Origin: Curtobacterium sp. MCLR17_007
GTDB taxonomy: Bacteria; Actinomycetota; Actinomycetes; Actinomycetales; Microbacteriaceae
NCBI RefSeq assembly: GCF_003234655.2
Contig: NZ_CP126271.1
Coordinates: 2,728,001 to 2,792,000 of the forward strand
Length of the DNA stretch: 64,000 nt
Direction: 5' to 3'
A program made the position numbers and the translations under genes. Shown one piece after another: positions 1-8,002 of this stretch. The notes below the pieces were generated by a model, which saw only the letters and a program-made list of their open reading frames with translations, searched no databases and had not been told where the DNA came from. The first letter of the stretch is position 1. Each line of letters starts with the position of its first letter.

Positions 1-209
1 TGGACGGACCGTTCTGCCAGTCGCTGTTGACGGTTCGCCCAGGGTCGTCGTCCAAGGTGGCCGTTTCCGTCATCGCGGCGGCCGCCCCACACGGCCGCCC
101 GGCGGACGGACGGGCCCCCACAGCACCGTCCGGACTCCCCCACCGGCGGGTCCCTGCTGCGCTGCGACGATGCGGTGCGCACGGCCGACCCGCCCGACAC
201 CCGGAAACG

Positions 210-1100
210 ATGCCAGGACTGCACCCCCACGCCCCGACGCCCATCCCCACCGACCCGGTCCCGACGACCCGGCGCGCTGCGCTCGACAGCCCGTCGCGCC
301 GGATCCGCCGCGCGCTCCGCAAGCGCGGCGTGCTGCTCGCGAGCGGCGCCGCCGTGCTCGTCGTCGCCGGGGGCGCGCTGACCGTCGGCACCCAGCCGGC
401 GATCGGTGAGGCCATCGGCATGCCCTCGGCCTCCGCAGCCCCTGCGCTGAGCGGGGCCGCGCTCGACCGTGCCCAGGCGGCCGCGACGATCACTACCGCC
501 GAGACCGTGGTCGCCGACGCGAACGACAAGACCGACACCGCCTCCCTGGAACGACGGATCAGCGCACTGTCCGACTACCGGCAGCTGTCCGGGGCGGCCA
601 TCAGCGACCGCATCCAGTCAACGGTCGACACCGCGCAGGACGTCGCCCAGGCGAGTGCCGACCAGGACCGGCGCGACGTGGACGACGCGGCGGCCGCAGC
701 ACGGGCCGCCGAGGCCGCAGCAGCGGCGAAGGCCGAGGCGGACGCCGCAGCCGCGGCCGCCGCCCAGGCCGCCGCCGCCCAGGCCGCCGCGAACACCCCC
801 GCGGGGGCGAAGTCGACCGCGGCGTCGCTCGCCTCGTCGCAGTACGGCTGGGGGTCCGACCAGTTCCAGTGCCTGGACAGCCTCTGGACCAAGGAGTCGG
901 GCTGGGACTACCAGGCGTACAACCCGTCCGGCGCGACCGGCATCCCGCAGGCGCTGCCCGGTTCGAAGATGTCGACCGTCGCCGCCGACTGGCAGACCAA
1001 CGCCACCACCCAGGTCACCTGGGGGCTGCGCTACATCAAGGACGCGTACGGCACCCCGTGCGCAGCCTGGAGCCACTCGCAGGCGACGAACTTCTACTGA
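210..1100 (+). CDS. secreted transglycosylase-like cell-wall protein
   Basis: Predicted 296-residue exported protein. Residues 41-60 form one hydrophobic segment behind a basic N-terminus (RRIRRALRKRG), so a signal anchor or signal peptide. Residues 159-194 are an almost pure Ala/Glu/Lys stretch, probably an extended helical stalk across the wall. The C-terminal 90 residues carry QFQCLDSLWTKESGW (candidate catalytic Glu229), then NPSGATGIPQALPGSKM and a C-terminal AWSHSQ, the pattern of the actinobacterial lysozyme-like/transglycosylase SLT fold. Expected role: cleaving peptidoglycan glycan strands outside the cell. The ATG at 210 is preferred because upstream in-frame sequence is Pro/Arg-rich and looks non-coding; the RBS is weak (ggaaa). 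A strong hairpin follows the stop. Confidence 0.8.
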   Translation: MPGLHPHAPTPIPTDPVPTTRRAALDSPSRRIRRALRKRGVLLASGAAVLVVAGGALTVGTQPAIGEAIGMPSASAAPALSGAALDRAQAAATITTAETVVADANDKTDTASLERRISALSDYRQLSGAAISDRIQSTVDTAQDVAQASADQDRRDVDDAAAAARAAEAAAAAKAEADAAAAAAAQAAAAQAAANTPAGAKSTAASLASSQYGWGSDQFQCLDSLWTKESGWDYQAYNPSGATGIPQALPGSKMSTVAADWQTNATTQVTWGLRYIKDAYGTPCAAWSHSQATNFY

Positions 1101-1125
1101 GCCGGCTCCGTCTGAGCGACACGTC

Positions 1126-1156
1126 GACCGGCCCCGGGTTCCGCCCGGGGCCGGTC
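1126..1156 (+). terminator. perfect 13-bp hairpin after the transglycosylase gene
   Basis: Left arm GACCGGCCCCGGG (1126-1138) and right arm CCCGGGGCCGGTC (1144-1156) are perfect complements around a 5-nt loop, 26 nt past the stop codon. There is no U-tract, which is usual for high-GC actinobacteria. It also lies just before the LtrA gene, so it would insulate that gene. Confidence 0.7.
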
Positions 1157-1174
1157 CTCGTGTAGGCATGCACG

Positions 1175-2329
1175 GTGACGACGATCGGACTCCGCCGGAT
1201 GCGGCCCCGCGACCCCGCCGAGGGGCACCGCGCCGCCAGCCCGCTCGAGCTGCTCTTCGACCTGGTCTTCGTCGTCGCCGTGGGCTTCGCCGCGTCGAAC
1301 CTGCACGAGATCGAGGCGGAGGGACACGTCAGCTCGGCGATCCTGTCGTTCGCGTTCGTGTTCTTCGCCATCTGGTGGGCGTGGATCAACTTCACCTGGT
1401 TCGCGACGTCCTTCGACACCGACGACTGGCTGTACCGCGTTGCGACCTTCGTGCAGATGGCCGGGGTGCTCGTCCTGGCCGCGGGGGTCGGGCCCGCGAT
1501 GCACGGCGAGGCGCCGGTGGTCGTGGTCATCGGCTACGTGGTGATGCGGCTCGCGCTCGTCGCGCAGTGGATCCGCGCCGGGGTGTCCGCCCCGCAGTAC
1601 CGGTCGACGGCGGCCCGCTACGTCGTCGGCGTCGTCGTCGTGCAGGCGCTCTGGGTCGCGCTGCTGGCGGTCCCGCACGCCGCGGCGCCGGCCGTGATCC
1701 CGTTCCTCGTGCTGTTCGAGCTGCTGGTGCCGGTGTGGGCGGAGTCCCGTTCCGAGACGACGCCGTGGCACACCCGGCACATCGCCGAGCGCTACTCGCT
1801 CTTCACGCTCATCGTCCTCGGTGAGGGGCTGGTGGCCTCGGCGAACGCCGTCATCGACGGGCTGCGGCACGCCGAGCACCTCGGACCGCTGCTCACCCTG
1901 GCCGGCGGCGGACTCGTCGTCGTCGCCGGGCTCTGGTGGATCTACTTCGCCCGCGAGCAGCACGAGCACATCCGCGGTCTGCCGAGCGCCCTGGTGTTCG
2001 GGTACGGCCACTACGTCGTCTTCGCCGCGGCAGCCGCACTGCCCGCGGGCATCGAGGTCGCCGTCAGTGCCGACGCCGGCGAGGCGGACCTGACCCGGGC
2101 CTCCGTCGCGGCGACCATCGCGGTGCCGGTCGCGCTCTTCGTCGCGGCGGTGTGGGCGCTCGCGCTCCGACCGACCCTGGCACCCCGCTGGAACGTGACC
2201 GTCGTCGCACTCGTCCTGGTGGTGCTGGCGAGCATCGCGGTCCCCACCGCGTCACTGGTGGTGACCGCGCTCGCGGTCGCCGCGATCGTGGTGGTCCTGG
2301 AGGTCGCGGCGCGCAGCCCGGTCGACTGA
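1175..2329 (+). CDS. low temperature requirement protein A (LtrA) family membrane protein
   Basis: 384-residue integral membrane protein with about ten hydrophobic segments. The family signature is at the N-terminus: SPLELLFDLVFVVAVGFAA, followed by FFAIWWAWINFTWFATSFDTDDW and later HIAERYSLFTLIVLGEGL, all hallmarks of LtrA. The family is named from a Listeria mutant that grows poorly in the cold; its biochemical role is not known. Length is typical. The start is a GTG at 1175; an ATG at 1199 just before the first conserved block is an alternative. Monocistronic, insulated upstream by a hairpin and convergent with the Asp23-related operon that ends at 2349. Confidence 0.85.
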   Translation: MTTIGLRRMRPRDPAEGHRAASPLELLFDLVFVVAVGFAASNLHEIEAEGHVSSAILSFAFVFFAIWWAWINFTWFATSFDTDDWLYRVATFVQMAGVLVLAAGVGPAMHGEAPVVVVIGYVVMRLALVAQWIRAGVSAPQYRSTAARYVVGVVVVQALWVALLAVPHAAAPAVIPFLVLFELLVPVWAESRSETTPWHTRHIAERYSLFTLIVLGEGLVASANAVIDGLRHAEHLGPLLTLAGGGLVVVAGLWWIYFAREQHEHIRGLPSALVFGYGHYVVFAAAAALPAGIEVAVSADAGEADLTRASVAATIAVPVALFVAAVWALALRPTLAPRWNVTVVALVLVVLASIAVPTASLVVTALAVAAIVVVLEVAARSPVD

Positions 2330-2348
2330 CGGACGGTCTGCGGTCGCG

Positions 2349-2699
2349 TCAGCCGACGCGGGCGACGCGCACGTCGACCCGGGACAGCGTGTGGCCGGCA
2401 GCGGTCGCGGCGGCGAGCGCCGCGTCGTGCACGGCACGTGCGACCTGCGGTGCCGGGGCGAAGCCGTCCGTGCCGATGACGACGCGCAGGACGTCACCGT
2501 CGACCACGACACGCGGCGGGTTCCCGGTCGCCGAGATGCGCTGCACCGCCGTGACGGCGCTGTGCAGTGTCGGCTTGGCGCGGTACAGCTCGGCGACCCC
2601 CGGGACCTCGAGGACCGCGGCCTCGACGGCGTCGACCGTCTCGACGGACCAGGTCTCGTTCGTCTGCGGCGCGTCGTCGGTCTGACTGGGGTCGCTCAT
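2349..2699 (-). CDS. small Asp23-operon protein of unknown function
   Basis: 116-residue soluble protein, last gene of the Asp23/ECF sigma operon. Its ATG overlaps the stop of the upstream gene by 4 nt (2696-2699), so translation is coupled. The order VEAAVLEVPGVAELYRAKPTLHSAV, then a VVVDGDVLRVVIGTDGFAPAPQVARAVHDAA segment and a terminal VRVARVG strand, resembles the alpha-beta layout of a reduced Asp23/Gls24 domain (PGV motif, beta strand, C-terminal V-V-V strand). No enzyme motif is visible. Role inferred from context: a partner of the envelope stress module. Confidence 0.65.
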   Translation of the reverse strand: MSDPSQTDDAPQTNETWSVETVDAVEAAVLEVPGVAELYRAKPTLHSAVTAVQRISATGNPPRVVVDGDVLRVVIGTDGFAPAPQVARAVHDAALAAATAAGHTLSRVDVRVARVG

Positions 2700-3391
2700 C
2701 CTCGGGCCTCCTCGGTGGTGTCGGTCTCGGTGTCGCGGTCGGGGTCGGTCGTGTCGACGTCCACCGCCGCCGGGTCGGCGTGCGCCTCGTCGGCGTCGCG
2801 TCCGACGAGCAGGTCGCGGACGACGACGTCGATCGCCTCGACCACCAGGTCGGTCTGTTCGCGGAGCGTCAGGTCGACCGCGTTCCGGACCAGGTCCGCC
2901 GTCGCCGGGATCGACGGGCCCGCGACGATCGCGACCTCGACCGAGACGCGGACCGGCGCGAGCAGCTGCGTCACGTCGCCCTCGATCGCGCAGCGGGCGA
3001 CGACGATGCCGGGGACCGAGTCACCGGCACGGCGGACCAGTGACCGGATCGCACCCTCGGTCATCACCGGACGCTCGGTCGCCGACGTCGACCGGAGCGG
3101 GACGTCGCGGCCGGAGCGGGCCTCGATCGAGATGTTCGCCAGGACACCGCCGATCCAGGACTCGTCGGCCGGGGCCTCGGAGCGGGCGGCGTTCTCGAGG
3201 GAGCCGAGCGAGGCGTGACGCAGGCGGATGATCGCCGCCAGGGCGTTCTGGCACGCGGGCGAGTCGTCGATGCTCGGGACGGGCGGCTGCATGCCGGCGT
3301 CGAGGTAGTCGGCGAGTTCGTCGATCGAGTGACCGTCGAGGTCGTCGGGTTCGAGGGACGCGAGTGCAGCGCTGTCGGGCAGTTCGTTCAT
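2696..3391 (-). CDS. Asp23/Gls24-like protein with long N-terminal extension, coupled to an ECF sigma factor
   Basis: 231 residues. The ATG (3389-3391) overlaps the sigma-factor stop by 4 nt and its own stop overlaps the next start by 4 nt. Residues 1-100 (DGHSIDELADYLDAG, then SPACQNALAAIIRLRHASLG, then WIGGVLANISIEARSGRDVPL) precede an Asp23-like half: TEGAIRSLVRRAGDSVPGIVVARC, VRVSVEVAIV, and a C-terminal EAIDVVVRDL strand. The tail is very acidic (Asp/Thr/Glu-rich, last about 25 residues). Position directly after the sigma gene makes an anti-sigma or sigma-tethering role attractive, but it has only one Cys in the N-terminal part and no ZAS zinc motif. Function is therefore inferred from context only. 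Confidence 0.7.
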   Translation of the reverse strand: MNELPDSAALASLEPDDLDGHSIDELADYLDAGMQPPVPSIDDSPACQNALAAIIRLRHASLGSLENAARSEAPADESWIGGVLANISIEARSGRDVPLRSTSATERPVMTEGAIRSLVRRAGDSVPGIVVARCAIEGDVTQLLAPVRVSVEVAIVAGPSIPATADLVRNAVDLTLREQTDLVVEAIDVVVRDLLVGRDADEAHADPAAVDVDTTDPDRDTETDTTEEARG

Positions 3392-3954
3392 CGCCAGCCC
3401 TCCATCAGACTGATCATGTTCTTCCTGGCGCGGGACAACAGCCCGCGCACGGTGGAGACGGGCACGCCGAGGTCCTCGGCGATCTCCTCGTACGAAGAAC
3501 CCAGGAGTTCCTTCATCAGCCAGCACCGTCGCTGCGCCTCGGGCAGGGACTCGAGGGCCAGCTCGACGGCGTGCTCGCGGTCGTGGGCCTCGGCGACGCG
3601 CTCGGGAGCACCGTCGGCAGGAGCGGCGACCTCGATCTCGGTGACGTCGTCGTGGTCGCGTCGTGCCCGGATGCGGTCGAGGCACTTGCGACTGAGGATG
3701 CGCATCAGCCACGCCTTCACGTGCGACCGGTCCTCGAGCGAGTCGAGTCGGTCCCACGCCGTGATGAAGGTCTCCTGCACGACGTCGTCGAGCTCGTCGG
3801 TCGAGCCCAGCGTGCGGCGCGCGTAGGCACGCAGCAGCGGGGTGTGCCGGCGGATCAGGACCTCGAAGGCCCGGACGTCACCGTCGGTCGACCGTCCGGC
3901 GAGGACGCCGTCGTCGAGGTCGACGAGCGCCGTCCGGGGTGGCTGGTGGTGCAC
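3388..3954 (-). CDS. ECF-type RNA polymerase sigma factor
   Basis: 188 residues, two-domain sigma-70 of the extracytoplasmic-function class. Region 2 spans about residues 25-95, with the core-binding signature DELDDVVQETFITAWDRL; region 4 about 130-180 has the helix-turn-helix SYEEIAEDLGVPVSTVRGLLSRARK. The linker is acidic and Ala/Pro-rich. It is the second gene of a four-gene minus-strand operon: Asp23 upstream (35-nt gap) and an Asp23-like protein downstream with a 4-nt overlap. Co-transcription with envelope-stress proteins suggests it directs a cell-envelope stress response. Promoter targets are not evident from this window. Confidence 0.9.
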   Translation of the reverse strand: MHHQPPRTALVDLDDGVLAGRSTDGDVRAFEVLIRRHTPLLRAYARRTLGSTDELDDVVQETFITAWDRLDSLEDRSHVKAWLMRILSRKCLDRIRARRDHDDVTEIEVAAPADGAPERVAEAHDREHAVELALESLPEAQRRCWLMKELLGSSYEEIAEDLGVPVSTVRGLLSRARKNMISLMEGWR

Positions 3955-3989
3955 GGTTGGTTCTCCAGGTCGCGGGTGCGGGCTCGGTG

Positions 3990-4382
3990 TCAGGAGACGC
4001 GCGACTCCGTCTCGTCGGCGTCGTCCTCGGGCATGTGCACATCCTGCACCGTCACGTTGACCTCGGCGACCGCCATGCCGACGATCTGCTCGAGTGCGCG
4101 GGCGATCGACGAACGGACGTCGTCGGCGAGGCGCTGCAGCGGCACGGGGTACTCGGCGACGATCACGACGTCAGCGGCGACCTGGTGCTCGCCGACCTCG
4201 ACCGAGATGCCCTGGCCGTGGTCGCGCTGCCCGATCGCGTCGCGGACGGCGCCGATCGCGCGGGCGGCTCCGCCACCGATGGCGTACACGCCGGGGACCT
4301 CGCGCGCGGCGATGCCGGCGACCTTCTCGACGACGGCGTCCTCGATGACGGTGCGGCCGGTGGTGCTCGTGGAGTTCGTCAT
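3990..4382 (-). CDS. Asp23/Gls24 family envelope stress protein (copy 1)
   Basis: 130 residues; start ATG at 4380-4382 chosen for the AGGAG 9 nt upstream. Family core: VIEDAVVEKVAGIAAREVPGV, GGGAARAIGAVRDAIG, then VEVGEHQVAADVVIVAEYPVPL and the C-terminal EVNVTVQDVHMPED. In Staphylococcus aureus the family forms membrane-associated filaments tied to cell-wall stress; that role is known for the family, not shown here. First gene of the operon with the ECF sigma factor. It is nearly the same protein as the gene at 17857-18318, differing mainly at the N-terminus and a few conservative positions, so the two are recent paralogues. Confidence 0.88.
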   Translation of the reverse strand: MTNSTSTTGRTVIEDAVVEKVAGIAAREVPGVYAIGGGAARAIGAVRDAIGQRDHGQGISVEVGEHQVAADVVIVAEYPVPLQRLADDVRSSIARALEQIVGMAVAEVNVTVQDVHMPEDDADETESRVS

Positions 4383-4519
4383 GGTGTGCTCCTGCTTCGT
4401 TCGTGGGGACGCGGCGACTGCCGGGTCCACCCATGTGACGGTGGTCGGGAGCGGAACGTCACGGGCGCCAGCGAACTGCCAGGTTCCGCTCGGCGGCCTC
4501 CGTGGGGCAGGCTGGGCGC

Positions 4520-5179
4520 ATGTCGCTCGTCACCGCCGTCTGCCGCGTCGACCGCCTGCTGCCCGACCGCGGCACGATCGGGGTCACCGCGATCGACAAG
4601 CGTCCGGTCGACGGCCCGGTCCGCGTCCGTCCGCTCGGGCTGCACGCCGACGTGCAGGCCGACCGCAAGCACCACGGCGGCGAGGACCAGGCCGTGTACG
4701 CCTACGCCGACGAGGACGCCGCCGTCTTCGCCGCGATGCTCGACCGGCCGATCGCACCCGGACTGTTCGGCGAGAACCTCCGCACGAGCGGCATCGACGT
4801 CACCGGAGCGGTCACCGGGGAGCGCTGGCGGGTCGGCGACACCCTCGTGCTCGAGGTCACGATCCCGCGCATCCCGTGCGGCACCTTCGCCCGCCGGATG
4901 GACGTCGACAAGTGGGTCAAGCGGTTCGCTGCGGAGGGCCGCCCCGGCGCCTACCTGCGCGTCGTGAAGTCCGGGCCGGTCGCCGCTGGTGACCCGGTCG
5001 TCGTCGTCGACCGTCCCGAGCACGGGGTCACGATCGGTGAGCTCTTCTCCGGGGTGACGCCTGAACGCGCCCAGGCGGTGCTCGACGAGGCCGATGGGCG
5101 GGCGCTCGCGCCGAAGGTCCTGCGTGAGGTCACGAAGGCGCTCTCCCGGCGGTCGGCGGACGTCACCCCCGCAGGCTGA
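4520..5179 (+). CDS. MOSC domain protein (YiiM-like)
   Basis: 219 residues. MOSC domains are the C-terminal fold of molybdenum cofactor sulfurases and occur in stand-alone proteins such as YiiM that handle N-hydroxylated substrates with a Moco-bound partner. Seen here: KHHGGEDQAVYAYADED and PGLFGENLRTSGID in the N-terminal half and the conserved cysteine in IPRIPCGTFARRM, followed by GRPGAYLRVVKSGPVAAGD. Start ATG at 4520. The 3' end overlaps the convergent deaminase-ASCH gene by 17 nt. No molybdenum enzyme gene is adjacent, so the partner is unknown. Confidence 0.88.
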   Translation: MSLVTAVCRVDRLLPDRGTIGVTAIDKRPVDGPVRVRPLGLHADVQADRKHHGGEDQAVYAYADEDAAVFAAMLDRPIAPGLFGENLRTSGIDVTGAVTGERWRVGDTLVLEVTIPRIPCGTFARRMDVDKWVKRFAAEGRPGAYLRVVKSGPVAAGDPVVVVDRPEHGVTIGELFSGVTPERAQAVLDEADGRALAPKVLREVTKALSRRSADVTPAG

Positions 5180-5891
5180 ACCGCGCGACCTCGACCACGT
5201 CGTCGTCGGCCAGTCCTGGGTAGTGCCCGCGGAGCCCGTCCCGCAGTGCCGCCACCGACCCGACGTCCTCGTCGCGGGCGTCCTGTTCGTCGATCTCCGC
5301 GACGCGCTTGCGGGTCACCGACGTGACCACTGCGGGGACGGCGTCGAAGCCCTCGGCGTGCTCGTCCTCAAACGCGAACGTCGTGGGTCCGGCACCCTGC
5401 GGGTCGTCGAACCGAATCGTCGCGGTCTTCCGCCCCGCCAGCACGGCGTCGCGGTACCGACCCGCGAACCGGACGACCCGTGGCGCCGGCGCGTCCGGCC
5501 AGCGGTACGAGCGCGGCAGCAGGCTGCGCACCGGGACGCTCTCCGGCTCCGCGCCGATGCCGGGGACCAGCACGAGGGCCTGCGGGTGCAGGTCGAGCAG
5601 GACCTGGCGGCACCGGCCGCACGGGGCGAGGACGCCGCGTCCGCCGTCCCCGACCGCGACGATCGACATCACCGGGTCGTCCGACACGGCTGCGGCCGCG
5701 CCGAGCACGGCCAGTTCGGCGCAGGGGCCACCGGTGAAGTGGAACACGTTCGCTGCGACGTGCACTCGGCCGGAGAGGTCCATCGCCGCAGCCGCCACCG
5801 TGTGGGTCGCGTCGCCCGCACGGCTCCCGCCGAGTCGGGCCGCGGCGGTCGTCGCCGCGTCGAGGATGATCGAGTCGGTGCGCCACAGCAT
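5163..5891 (-). CDS. blasticidin-S-deaminase-like cytidine deaminase fused to an ASCH domain
   Basis: 242 residues in two parts. Residues 1-135 are a zinc cytidine-deaminase fold: GGPCAELAVLG gives the first zinc Cys57 and catalytic Glu59, and LAPCGRCRQVLLDLHP gives Cys91 and Cys94. The wording of both motifs is strikingly close to fungal blasticidin S deaminase. Residues 138-242 are an ASCH domain: RFAGRYRDAVLAGRKTATIRF, then a beta-rich segment ending DDDVVEVARFSL. ASCH domains resemble PUA RNA-binding folds; some are nucleoside amidohydrolases. The fusion suggests action on a modified pyrimidine nucleoside or nucleotide (inference). Start is the only good Met; it overlaps the MOSC gene tail by 17 nt. 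Confidence 0.85.
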   Translation of the reverse strand: MLWRTDSIILDAATTAAARLGGSRAGDATHTVAAAAMDLSGRVHVAANVFHFTGGPCAELAVLGAAAAVSDDPVMSIVAVGDGGRGVLAPCGRCRQVLLDLHPQALVLVPGIGAEPESVPVRSLLPRSYRWPDAPAPRVVRFAGRYRDAVLAGRKTATIRFDDPQGAGPTTFAFEDEHAEGFDAVPAVVTSVTRKRVAEIDEQDARDEDVGSVAALRDGLRGHYPGLADDDVVEVARFSLRG

Positions 5892-5948
5892 GGGCCCAGC
5901 CTGCCAGGTGTCAGCGACGCAGCGGCGGACCAGGCGTCGTGGTCGCGG

Positions 5949-6329
5949 TCAGTCGCCGCGCCCGCGGGTCGGGTCCAGCGGGCGCTTCGCTCGCGGGAGC
6001 CCGGCGACGACGAGGTCGTACGCGTTCGCCACCAGGTCCTCGACGAGGGTCTCGTCGATGCCGTCCCCGGGCGCCAGCGTGATCCAGTGCCGCTTGTTCA
6101 TGTGCCACCCGGGCGTGATCTCGTCGTGGTCCCGCACCAGGGCCGCGCCGTGCGGCGGCGCGCACTTCAGGTTGACGATCGGCACGCCCCGCAGCTCCGA
6201 GGTCATCACGAACATCTTGCCGACGACCTTGTAGACGAACGCGCCCTCGCCGAATGGCTGTGTCTCCTCGACCGCCGGCAGGCCCGTCGCCGTGCGGACC
6301 GCGATCTCGTGCAGCGCTGCTCCGTCCAT
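5949..6329 (-). CDS. MmcQ/YjbR family protein
   Basis: 126 residues, the usual size for the YjbR fold. Seen: the N-terminal LPAVEETQPFGEGAFVYKVVGKMFVMTS segment, VNLKCAPPHGAALV, and the signature WHMNKRHWITLAPGDGIDETLVEDLVANAYDLVV, which is diagnostic (HMNKRHW). The family has a DNA-binding-like fold, with no established biochemical role. The ATG at 6329 is chosen because conserved sequence begins at once; an upstream in-frame ATG at 6353 would overlap the cysE stop region. Lies 20 nt downstream of cysE on the same strand, so it may be read through from the cysteine operon. Confidence 0.85.
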   Translation of the reverse strand: MDGAALHEIAVRTATGLPAVEETQPFGEGAFVYKVVGKMFVMTSELRGVPIVNLKCAPPHGAALVRDHDEITPGWHMNKRHWITLAPGDGIDETLVEDLVANAYDLVVAGLPRAKRPLDPTRGRGD

Positions 6330-6349
6330 CGCCCCAGCATGCCCGACGG

Positions 6350-6931
6350 TCACAGCGCCGGGACGCCCTCGCCGCCGGAGCGTGGACGGGCGGTTCCGGC
6401 GACACCGGTGACGACCGACCCGGCCGGGACGTCCTTGGTGACGACCGTGTTCGCGCCGACGACCGAGTCCGCACCGACCGTGATCGCCCCGATCAGCGCC
6501 GACCCGGCACCGAGCACGACCCGGTCCCCCACGGTCGGGTGCCGCTTCGCACCGGGTCCGTGCGCCCCACCGCGTCCGCCCAGCGTCACGCCGTGGAACA
6601 CCAGGACGTCGTCCCCGACCACCGCGGTCTCGCCGATCACGACACCCATGCCGTGGTCGATGAAGAACCGTCGCCCGATGCGGGCGCCCGGGTGGATCTC
6701 GATCCCGGTCAGGGCGCGAGCGGTCTGCGCGACGACCCGCGCCGCGAACCGGGAGCCGGGCAGGTCACGGGCGATCCAGAGCCGATGCGCCACCCGGTGC
6801 GCCCAGATGGCGTGCAACCCGGAGTAGACCACCGCGTTCTCGAGGTCACCGCGGGCAGCGGGATCTCCCCGGCGTGCTGCGGCGAGGTCCTCTCGCACCG
6901 TCCGCAGCACGCCGTGACGGCGATGGGTCAC
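6350..6931 (-). CDS. cysE: serine O-acetyltransferase (EpsC/CysE type)
   Basis: 193 residues. Transfers acetyl from acetyl-CoA to serine, giving O-acetylserine for cysteine synthesis. The short actinobacterial/EpsC form lacks most of the long helical N-domain of the enterobacterial enzyme. Left-handed beta-helix motifs are clear: GIEIHPGARIGRRFFIDHGMGVVIGETAVVGDDV (active-site His in DHGMG), VTLGGRGGAHGPGAKRHPTVGDRVVLGAGS. Its ATG overlaps the cysK stop by 4 nt (6928-6931), so the two steps of cysteine synthesis are translationally coupled. Confidence 0.95.
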   Translation of the reverse strand: MTHRRHGVLRTVREDLAAARRGDPAARGDLENAVVYSGLHAIWAHRVAHRLWIARDLPGSRFAARVVAQTARALTGIEIHPGARIGRRFFIDHGMGVVIGETAVVGDDVLVFHGVTLGGRGGAHGPGAKRHPTVGDRVVLGAGSALIGAITVGADSVVGANTVVTKDVPAGSVVTGVAGTARPRSGGEGVPAL

Positions 6932-7866
6932 GCAGTGAGTCCCTCGAAGAGCACCGTCGACAGGTACCGCTCGCCGGTGTCGCAGACGATCGCGACGATG
7001 CGCTTGCCGGCGTTCTCGGGCCGGGCGGCGATCTCGATCGCGGCGTGGATGATCGCGCCGGAGGAGATCCCCGCCAGGATGCCCTCGTCCGTCGCGAGCG
7101 CACGGGCGACCCGCAGCGCGTCGTCGAGCTCGACGTCGAAGACCTCGTCGATCACGGAGCGGTCGAGCACCTCGGGGATGAAGTTCGCACCGATGCCCGC
7201 GATCTTGTGCGGCCCCGCCTTGCCCTCGGTCAACAGGGGCGAGTCCTTCGGCTCGACCGCGACGATCTGCACGCCGGGCACGCGCTCCTTGAGGACCTGG
7301 CCCACGCCGGTGATGGTCCCACCGGTGCCGACGCCCGCGATGAACACGTCGACGTGCTCCTCGGTGTCGCGGAGGATCTCTTCGGCCGTCGTGCGACGGT
7401 GGATCGCGGCGTTCGCGGCCGTCTCGAACTGGTGCGCCAGGATCGCGCCGGGCGTCTCGTCGACGATGGCGGCGGCTCGTGACACGGCTCCCTGCATGCC
7501 CTCGCCACCCGGGGTCAGGACGATCTCGGCACCGTAGGCACGCATCACGGCGCGACGCTCGACGCTCATCGTCTCGGGCATCGTGACGATGACCCGGTAC
7601 CCGCGAGCGGCTCCGACGAGTGCGAGGGCGATGCCGGTGTTGCCGGACGAGCCCTCGACGATCGTGCCGCCGGGCTTGAGGTCGCCGGACTGCTCGGCCG
7701 CGTCGATGATCGCGACGCCGAGACGGTCCTTCACGCTGGCACCGGGGTTGTAGAACTCGAGCTTCGCCAGGATCTCGGCGCCGCCCTCGACGGGCAGTCG
7801 GTTCAGCCGCACGAGCGGGGTGTTGCCGAAGGCCTGCGAGATGTTGTCGTAGATGGTGCCGGTCAT
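6928..7866 (-). CDS. cysK: cysteine synthase A (O-acetylserine sulfhydrylase)
   Basis: 312 residues, full length. PLP enzyme that joins O-acetylserine and sulfide to cysteine. Seen: FYNPGASVKDRLG with the PLP lysine, EGSSGNTGIALALVG, the phosphate-binding GVGTGGTITGVG, and EPKDSPLL. The start ATG at 7866 has a GAGGA eleven nt upstream; a further in-frame ATG 15 nt upstream is less well placed. It leads the cysK-cysE operon. No riboswitch or CymR-like operator was recognised in the 136 nt upstream. Confidence 0.96.
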   Translation of the reverse strand: MTGTIYDNISQAFGNTPLVRLNRLPVEGGAEILAKLEFYNPGASVKDRLGVAIIDAAEQSGDLKPGGTIVEGSSGNTGIALALVGAARGYRVIVTMPETMSVERRAVMRAYGAEIVLTPGGEGMQGAVSRAAAIVDETPGAILAHQFETAANAAIHRRTTAEEILRDTEEHVDVFIAGVGTGGTITGVGQVLKERVPGVQIVAVEPKDSPLLTEGKAGPHKIAGIGANFIPEVLDRSVIDEVFDVELDDALRVARALATDEGILAGISSGAIIHAAIEIAARPENAGKRIVAIVCDTGERYLSTVLFEGLTA

Positions 7867-8002
7867 CCGTTCCGTCCTCACGTTCGGTCGCCCGCGATCC
7901 GACGTGGAGGCGCGGCGTGCGCTGCGATCCTAGCCACCGGACCCGACGTGGCCCTGTCGATGACGCGAGCGGCTCGCGGGAGCCGCACCGGCCTGCGGTC
8001 CG

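Noticed and set aside
1..209. Possible ydaO/c-di-AMP riboswitch before the transglycosylase gene
   Set aside because: These switches often precede cell-wall hydrolases, but I could not find the conserved core; only GC-rich sequence without clear structure is seen.
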